Source of the DNA: an uncultured Prevotellaceae bacterium
Lineage (GTDB): Bacteria; Bacteroidota; Bacteroidia; Bacteroidales; Muribaculaceae
Direction of reading: 5' to 3'
Length of the DNA stretch: 39,614 nucleotides
NCBI GenBank assembly: GCA_937916085.1
Contig: CALGGO010000033.1
Span: 1-39,614, forward strand
This document shows, piece after piece, positions 35,094-39,614 of this stretch. Numbering within the stretch: the first letter of the stretch is position 1; each line of letters begins with the position of its first letter. Made by a program: the position numbers and the translations under genes. Under the pieces are notes generated by a model. It did no database searches and had not been told where the DNA came from. It saw nothing but the letters and a program-made list of their open reading frames with translations.

Positions 35094-35204
35094 TCAAAAA
35101 GTGGCGAACTTAGTTCGTCGAAAAGCCGGCTTACGCCGGAATTATTAAAAAACACCGAGCTCGCGAGGCTTTTTGACACCAATAGGTGTGGCTTTTTGAG
35201 ATAA
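35094..35204. repeat. Structured intergenic repeat, copy 2
   Basis: The same order of stems as the copy at 24097-24204: outer CAAAAAG/CTTTTTG, CGAAC-TTA-GTTCG, inner AAAAG/CTTTT enclosing CCGGC-TTAC-GCCGG and a diverged CCGAGC-TC-GCGAGG, then ACACC-AATA-GGTGT. Several pairs differ from copy 1 on both sides of the stem. It lies between the phosphodiester glycosidase and serpin genes. Confidence 0.7.
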
Positions 35205-35228
35205 TCAATATTTTATCTGTTTTTCAAT

Positions 35229-37655
35229 CTAATTCTCAAGTAAGATTGTGTAAACTGCTGTCACGTCGGCTGCGGTGATGTCGCCGTCGCCAGTTTGGTC
35301 GCCGTTGATCACGTGTGTGGTGTCATTGTTGAGGAGGTAGTCGTAGAGCGCCGTTACGTCGGCGGCAGTGACCTCGCCGTCGCCATTCACGTCACCAGGC
35401 AGAGCCGAGGCGATGGGGTAGTGGGCTTTCAGCGACTTGAGCTGGATTACATGTTCGCCAAAGTTGCTCTTCACTGGCGTGAACTTGATGGTGTGCAGAG
35501 TCAGTGGATAGGTGAGCAGGTTGTCGAGCCCGCCCATTGCGTTGAGGTCGAAATTGAGGGTGTATTCCTGATTAGCTTCGAAGCCGGTGTTTTTCCCGAA
35601 CTCCAGGTAGTTGAGCTTGTTGAGCACGGTGTTTCTCACGTCAATCTGCACATATTGCATAGGCAGCGAGCTGGTGAAGGTGAGCGATATGCTGTCGGGG
35701 AGGCTGTAGAAAGTTATGTCTTTCGAGAGCTGGATGTATGGGGCACGGTTGGAGTTGTAAGTGAACGAGAGATTTCCGTTCTCGTCAAGAGAGAGATTCT
35801 TGGCGCCAGCACCTTTCAATGCCCATCCGTCCCACGTTTGCTCTATATATTCCTGGTCGCTGATTTCTACGGTGATGCTGTCGGTGTCAACGTAGTCGCC
35901 AATGATGCAGCTGAAGGCAGTCTTGCCGTTCTTCAATCCTTTGAGCATGCCTCCGTCGATTGTCGCGATGCTCGGGTCATCGACTTGCCATGTGAGCTTT
36001 TCTCCGTCGTAATAGTATTTCTTGCCGTAAACGGTGGCGCTTACCTCGATGGGGAATTCACGGTTATCGACGAGAATCATAGGTTTCATGGAGATGGAAG
36101 GCTGAGCAGCGAGAGTCCTGACGGGAGCCGTGGCTGTCATGCCGTTGTAGGTGGCGGTGACACTGGCCGAGGCGACATTGCCGCCAAGCACTAGGGTCGA
36201 GCCCTCGGTGTGGCCAAGCACTTCGTCGCACGAGAGCGTGAATCCTGTCACGTCGTCGTTCACCACCTCGCCATATTGGTTGAAGCCCACAATGCGAGGG
36301 GTGTAGGAGGAATAGATGGGCAGGTCGGCGCGGAAGTCATAGAACTGGATAGAGGCTATCACGTTATCCTCGGGTGCCTCTGTCTCGAGCATCCAGCCGC
36401 ACGCCACCGAGCGTGGAGTACCCTCGGTGGTGGTGTTTATAATGCGTCCGTCAACCATCATCTCGGCTGAGCCGCCAGCGTCCATGTTCACCACCTCCGA
36501 GATGTCGGGATACAGGTCTTTTAGAATTTGGCACATCACCGTTGTGGAGCATCCGTTGCTGGTGCCGTAGTATCTGCTGGTGGATTTATCGATGACAATC
36601 ATGTAGAGCTTTTTGCCGGTAGCGTCGCAGCCGTAGGCAGTGCGGCTATATACCATAGAGTTGTAGCTCTCGTCGTTGTTGCGATTGGTGAGTTCGCCGT
36701 TGTGCATCACGGGAGCGTTGCCCTCGACCATATTCTCGATGAACGGTGTTGCTTGGGTCTCCTCGTTGTAGGTCCAGCCGTGGTTGATGGTGATTTCGTC
36801 GCCCTCGGCAAGCGCCGCGAGATAGTCTTTCATCAAGCCTGTGGCGGTGATGCAGGCGTCGTAGTCGCCGAGCGTCTGCCGGTCGGCATTTCTCACTATC
36901 TTGGCGATGGTGAAATGCATATCCTGGTTCACGAGCCAGCGGCTGCCCTCGTTGAAGGTGAGGTAGAAGTTGTCGGCATCGGCAACGCCTTTCTCGTTGT
37001 AATCCACCCAGTTGGTCTCAAACTCGCGGGTGCGGCTGAAGGCGGGAGTCCACAGCACCGCGGTGTGAGGCAGGTTGCGGCGGTTCACCGTGTTCAAGGG
37101 CGCGGCAGCAGCGAGTTTTGGTGAGGATAGGGTTCCCCCGCAGTTGAAATGCCCGAAGTAGAGCGTCTTGTCCTGGGTGATGGCGCAGGCGCCAGTGCGT
37201 GAAGGCCCGCCGTTCCAGGCGTCGGCGTTGGTCTCGGTGTTGAGATACACGCTGTCGTTGCGCACCACAGCGCCAAAGGGGTCGCCAAGCTCGAAGTCCA
37301 TCGTTGGTGAGCCGTTGCCACTCACACACCAGAAGTTGGCGTTGCAAGCCGCGATAGGTCGGCGCGTGGCGGTGCGGTTGCGGTTATAGGCGTTGGTAAG
37401 CAACTCGGTGCGTCCCAGAGTGTTGTAGCCTATTGTTGTCTCCACACGGTTGTAGGGGTTGCTCATGTCGGCCTCAAGCAGATAGACGTTGAGGGGATAA
37501 TCGGGGATGCGGATGATGGTGTTGTAGATGCCTGGTCCCACTTGACGGTGCATGATAGTGTCGGCACTATAGACTGTGCCACCAATGTTGATGCCGGCGC
37601 TCATTGTGCAGATTCCACCAGCCAGTAATGCGAGGGAGAGTAATATCTTTTTCAT
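35229..37655 (-). CDS. Secreted phosphodiester glycosidase (NAGPA type) with C-terminal dockerin
   Basis: The 808-residue product has a signal peptide (1-20), a NAGPA-type phosphodiester alpha-GlcNAcase domain (about 90-430; LYMIVIDKS, SNGCSTTVMCQIL, VVNMDAGGSAEMMVDG), a beta-rich part with a bacterial Ig-like (Big2) unit (about 535-610; DPSIATIDGGMLKGLKNGK), a further beta domain (about 610-740) and a two-repeat dockerin at the end (about 752-808). The family removes sugars linked through phosphodiesters; bacterial members act on teichoic-acid-like or surface polymers. Here export plus dockerin suggests work on a dietary, host or neighbour-cell polymer at the cell surface. Confidence 0.88.
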   Translation of the reverse strand: MKKILLSLALLAGGICTMSAGINIGGTVYSADTIMHRQVGPGIYNTIIRIPDYPLNVYLLEADMSNPYNRVETTIGYNTLGRTELLTNAYNRNRTATRRPIAACNANFWCVSGNGSPTMDFELGDPFGAVVRNDSVYLNTETNADAWNGGPSRTGACAITQDKTLYFGHFNCGGTLSSPKLAAAAPLNTVNRRNLPHTAVLWTPAFSRTREFETNWVDYNEKGVADADNFYLTFNEGSRWLVNQDMHFTIAKIVRNADRQTLGDYDACITATGLMKDYLAALAEGDEITINHGWTYNEETQATPFIENMVEGNAPVMHNGELTNRNNDESYNSMVYSRTAYGCDATGKKLYMIVIDKSTSRYYGTSNGCSTTVMCQILKDLYPDISEVVNMDAGGSAEMMVDGRIINTTTEGTPRSVACGWMLETEAPEDNVIASIQFYDFRADLPIYSSYTPRIVGFNQYGEVVNDDVTGFTLSCDEVLGHTEGSTLVLGGNVASASVTATYNGMTATAPVRTLAAQPSISMKPMILVDNREFPIEVSATVYGKKYYYDGEKLTWQVDDPSIATIDGGMLKGLKNGKTAFSCIIGDYVDTDSITVEISDQEYIEQTWDGWALKGAGAKNLSLDENGNLSFTYNSNRAPYIQLSKDITFYSLPDSISLTFTSSLPMQYVQIDVRNTVLNKLNYLEFGKNTGFEANQEYTLNFDLNAMGGLDNLLTYPLTLHTIKFTPVKSNFGEHVIQLKSLKAHYPIASALPGDVNGDGEVTAADVTALYDYLLNNDTTHVINGDQTGDGDITAADVTAVYTILLEN

Positions 37656-37773
37656 TGTGAATATGTTTTTAATTTATGTGGTAAAATTAATAATAAATTT
37701 GCGAATTAAGCTAAATTGCCACCACATTTTTAAAGAAAAAGTCAAAAAATGGGTGTTATTGTGTTTTTTGCAC

Positions 37774-37781
37774 TAACTTTG
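37774..37781 (+). promoter_or_regulatory. Possible -7 element of the PQQ-propeller gene
   Basis: TAACTTTG fits TAnnTTTG, 26 bp before the ATG, but no -33 TTTG is found at the expected distance. Confidence 0.45.
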
Positions 37782-37807
37782 CAGCAAAAATTTAGAGACT
37801 TATTGTG

Positions 37808-39391
37808 ATGAAAAGAAAAAACTGGTGCACTTTGACCGCTGTGGCATTGATGCTGATAACTGCCACATTCCCTGCCTGTAAAGGCATAACAACAAGTAGC
37901 TCAGAGAAAGATTCTGACAGCATAAAACAAGCTGAACTTGACAATGTGATGCTCCCTGACACGACGTTCCAGAGCGTCGAGGATTTGGTATATGACGTGG
38001 AAGTGCTCGACACTGTGACGAGCGGCGAGCTCAACAGCCTTGCCGACCCCTACGAGGGCGTTGATGGCATCCTCACCTTCCGTGGCGGTCCTAAGCGTGA
38101 CGCGCGACGATTTAGCGGCACTGTGAAGGGTACTCCCTCCAAGATAGTGCGCGACTGGGTCACTCACACTGCCGTCAGGGGTGACTGGGGCGGTGGCTCG
38201 GGTTGGACTGGTGAGCCGGTATATATCAAGTGGAGCGACGCCCAAGTGGCGCAGTTCAAGAAGTCGTCGCCCGAAATATCGGCAAATTTCAGCAACGAGG
38301 AGATAATAGTGGGCTCGCTGTGTGGAGAGGTGTATTTCCTCGACTATGCCACCGGCAAGCAGAGCCGTAGCCCTCTCATCGTGGGCAACCCCATAAAAGG
38401 CTCAGTGTCGCTCGACCCGGCGTTAAACGGCAGCCTCTATGTGGGGCACGGTATCCCCGACAACCAGCCCTTCGGGCATCTTGGAATTGACCTCAACACT
38501 CACCAGATAGCTTACACATGGGGTCGTGACCCCAAGGCGAAACGCAGCTGGGGCGCTTACGACTCGTCACCCATCGTGGTGGGGCAGTTCCTGTTCTGGC
38601 CCGGCGAGAACGGCACAATTTATAAATATGAGCGATTGGGAAATGGTAAGCTCAAGATGCACAGCGCGTTGCGATATATCATCAAGGGCGATGGCGGTGC
38701 CGGCATCGAGTCGAGCATGGCGGTGTATAAGAACTATGGCTTTGTGGGCGACAACCACGGCGACGTCTTGTGCATCAACCTCAACACCATGAAGCCTGTG
38801 TGGCACTACGACAACCATGACGACATCGACGGCAGCATAGTCCTCGAAGTGGAGAATGGCGTGCCTTATCTCTATTGCGGATGCGAGGTGGATAGGCAGA
38901 CGGGAGCCAATGCTCTGACTCATTTTGTGAAGCTCAACGGCTTGAACGGCTCGCTTGTGTGGGAGTGGTCGGCACCCAGTGCCCGCAGCTATCAAGGCGA
39001 GAAGAACCACTTTGATGGCGGGCTCTACTGCACGCCACTCATTGGCGACGGCAACTGCAAGGACATGATTTTTGCCTCGTTCAACCAGCTCGACGGCAAG
39101 GGCGACTCAGAGTTTCTCGCCTTCGACAAGAACAGCGGCAAGCTCCTTTACCGCAAGCCTCTCAATTTCTACGCTTGGTCATCGCCAGTGGGGTTCTATA
39201 ACGAGAAAAATGAGCTGTTTGTCGTGATAGGCAACTCCAGCGGACACCTCTATATGTTCAACGGCAAGACAGGCGACCTGCTCTTCGACGAAGTTCTCTC
39301 CAGCAACTTCGAGTCCTCACCGGTAGTGATAGGCAACACTCTGGTTGTAGGCTCCCGTGACGGCGGCATCTACCGCTTCCACCTGGAATAA
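37808..39391 (+). CDS. PQQ-type beta-propeller lipoprotein
   Basis: The 527-residue product has a lipobox-like signal (TATFPAC, cysteine 24), a short disordered acidic stretch, then a PQQ/BamB-like beta-propeller with recurring blades: VGSLCGEVYFLDYATGKQS, GSLYVGHGIPD, GFVGDNHGDVLCINLNTMKPVWHYD, VIGNSSGHLYMFNGKTGDLLFDE and VVGSRDGGIYRFHLE. Such propellers bind partners or quinones; without a dehydrogenase signature a binding role is more likely than catalysis. The in-frame GTG at 37805 is one codon upstream; the ATG at 37808 gives the cleaner signal peptide. Confidence 0.85.
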   Translation: MKRKNWCTLTAVALMLITATFPACKGITTSSSEKDSDSIKQAELDNVMLPDTTFQSVEDLVYDVEVLDTVTSGELNSLADPYEGVDGILTFRGGPKRDARRFSGTVKGTPSKIVRDWVTHTAVRGDWGGGSGWTGEPVYIKWSDAQVAQFKKSSPEISANFSNEEIIVGSLCGEVYFLDYATGKQSRSPLIVGNPIKGSVSLDPALNGSLYVGHGIPDNQPFGHLGIDLNTHQIAYTWGRDPKAKRSWGAYDSSPIVVGQFLFWPGENGTIYKYERLGNGKLKMHSALRYIIKGDGGAGIESSMAVYKNYGFVGDNHGDVLCINLNTMKPVWHYDNHDDIDGSIVLEVENGVPYLYCGCEVDRQTGANALTHFVKLNGLNGSLVWEWSAPSARSYQGEKNHFDGGLYCTPLIGDGNCKDMIFASFNQLDGKGDSEFLAFDKNSGKLLYRKPLNFYAWSSPVGFYNEKNELFVVIGNSSGHLYMFNGKTGDLLFDEVLSSNFESSPVVIGNTLVVGSRDGGIYRFHLE

Positions 39392-39614
39392 TGCACAATT
39401 CCTAATGGGGCACCTAAAAAATTAAAAAACTACGGATTAATCTGATTAATCTGATTATTTATTTGATTGATTTTATTTGACAAACAACACACCGCGGCGA
39501 CAGCCTTATGTGAACTTATGTTCTTGTGTCTAATCCCTTGCTGCGTGGGGGCGCTGCGCTTAAATTTTTGACATAAGAACAAGAATTTAGTTCACAGTTC
39601 ATAGTTCACAGTTC
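39392..39614. other. Non-coding right edge with repeats
   Basis: No gene. It contains 2.5 units of a 9-bp repeat GATTAATCT (39435-39457), a long imperfect hairpin (39509-39526 with 39580-39596) and the start of a heptamer array that runs off the window. Confidence 0.7.
39589..39614. repeat. 7-bp tandem array (AGTTCAC/AGTTCAT), cut by the window edge
   Basis: AGTTCAC, AGTTCAT, AGTTCAC, then a partial AGTTC. It has the same alternating units as 25617-25679. Its first unit also pairs with TGTGAACT at 39509-39516. Confidence 0.85.

Noticed and set aside
37808..39391. BamB (outer-membrane assembly factor) or a PQQ alcohol dehydrogenase
   Set aside because: The propeller fold fits, but there are no dehydrogenase catalytic motifs and the gene context is not that of bamB; left as a general propeller lipoprotein.

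Overview
The window looks like chromosomal DNA of a gut-type Bacteroidales bacterium, with Muribaculaceae or a Prevotella-like relative as my best guess. The reasons are a TonB-dependent receptor with an N-terminal carboxypeptidase-regulatory-like domain next to DUF6850 and DUF4876 proteins, glycine decarboxylase split into two subunits, an AAA-ATPase/PD-(D/E)XK protein of the type abundant in Bacteroidetes, many secreted lipoproteins, almost no Shine-Dalgarno sequences, and several matches to the Bacteroidetes promoter (TTTG, 18-21 bp, TAnnTTTG). I see no rRNA, tRNA, insertion sequence, prophage or CRISPR array.

Layout: (1) 1-519 is non-coding with two terminator-like hairpins. (2) 520-8666 (+) is one tightly packed probable operon: TonB-dependent receptor, small lipoprotein, DUF6850 barrel, DUF4876 lipoprotein, a secreted protein with a Bacteroidetes-type C-terminal tail, and a dockerin-SUMF1 protein. 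(3) 8758-15943 (-) is a complete glycine cleavage locus with lipoate supply: lplA, gcvT, gcvH, gcvPA, gcvPB, lpdA in transcription order. (4) 16063-20110 (-) holds two more dockerin-SUMF1 proteins, with two and three SUMF1 domains. (5) 20414-23900 (+) has an AAA-ATPase/nuclease-fold protein and a leucine-rich-repeat dockerin protein. (6) 24483-28463 (+) has galactokinase, a sugar nucleotidyltransferase, an atypical Fur-family regulator and a DUF1015 protein. (7) 28600-39391 carries clpB, a lipoprotein, a membrane protein/winged-helix regulator pair, iron-type superoxide dismutase, a lipoprotein serpin, a dockerin-tagged phosphodiester glycosidase and a PQQ-propeller lipoprotein.

Two themes stand out. 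First, five exported proteins carry a two-repeat dockerin, directly after the signal peptide in the SUMF1 proteins and at the C-terminus in the LRR protein and the glycosidase, and no cohesin is visible here. The SUMF1 domains occur as one, two and three copies and have lost at least one of the two catalytic cysteines of true formylglycine-generating enzyme, so they look like binding or scaffold modules rather than sulfatase activators. Together with the receptor operon they suggest a dockerin-organised surface system without cellulases. Second, the spacers are unusually structured: five arrays of 7-bp tandem repeats with different unit sequences, a 17-bp tandem repeat upstream of sodB, a roughly 160-bp imperfect palindrome inside the gcv locus, and two copies of a roughly 110-bp element whose predicted stems differ by compensatory changes.

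All function calls come from reading the proteins by eye against known families; no database search was run.
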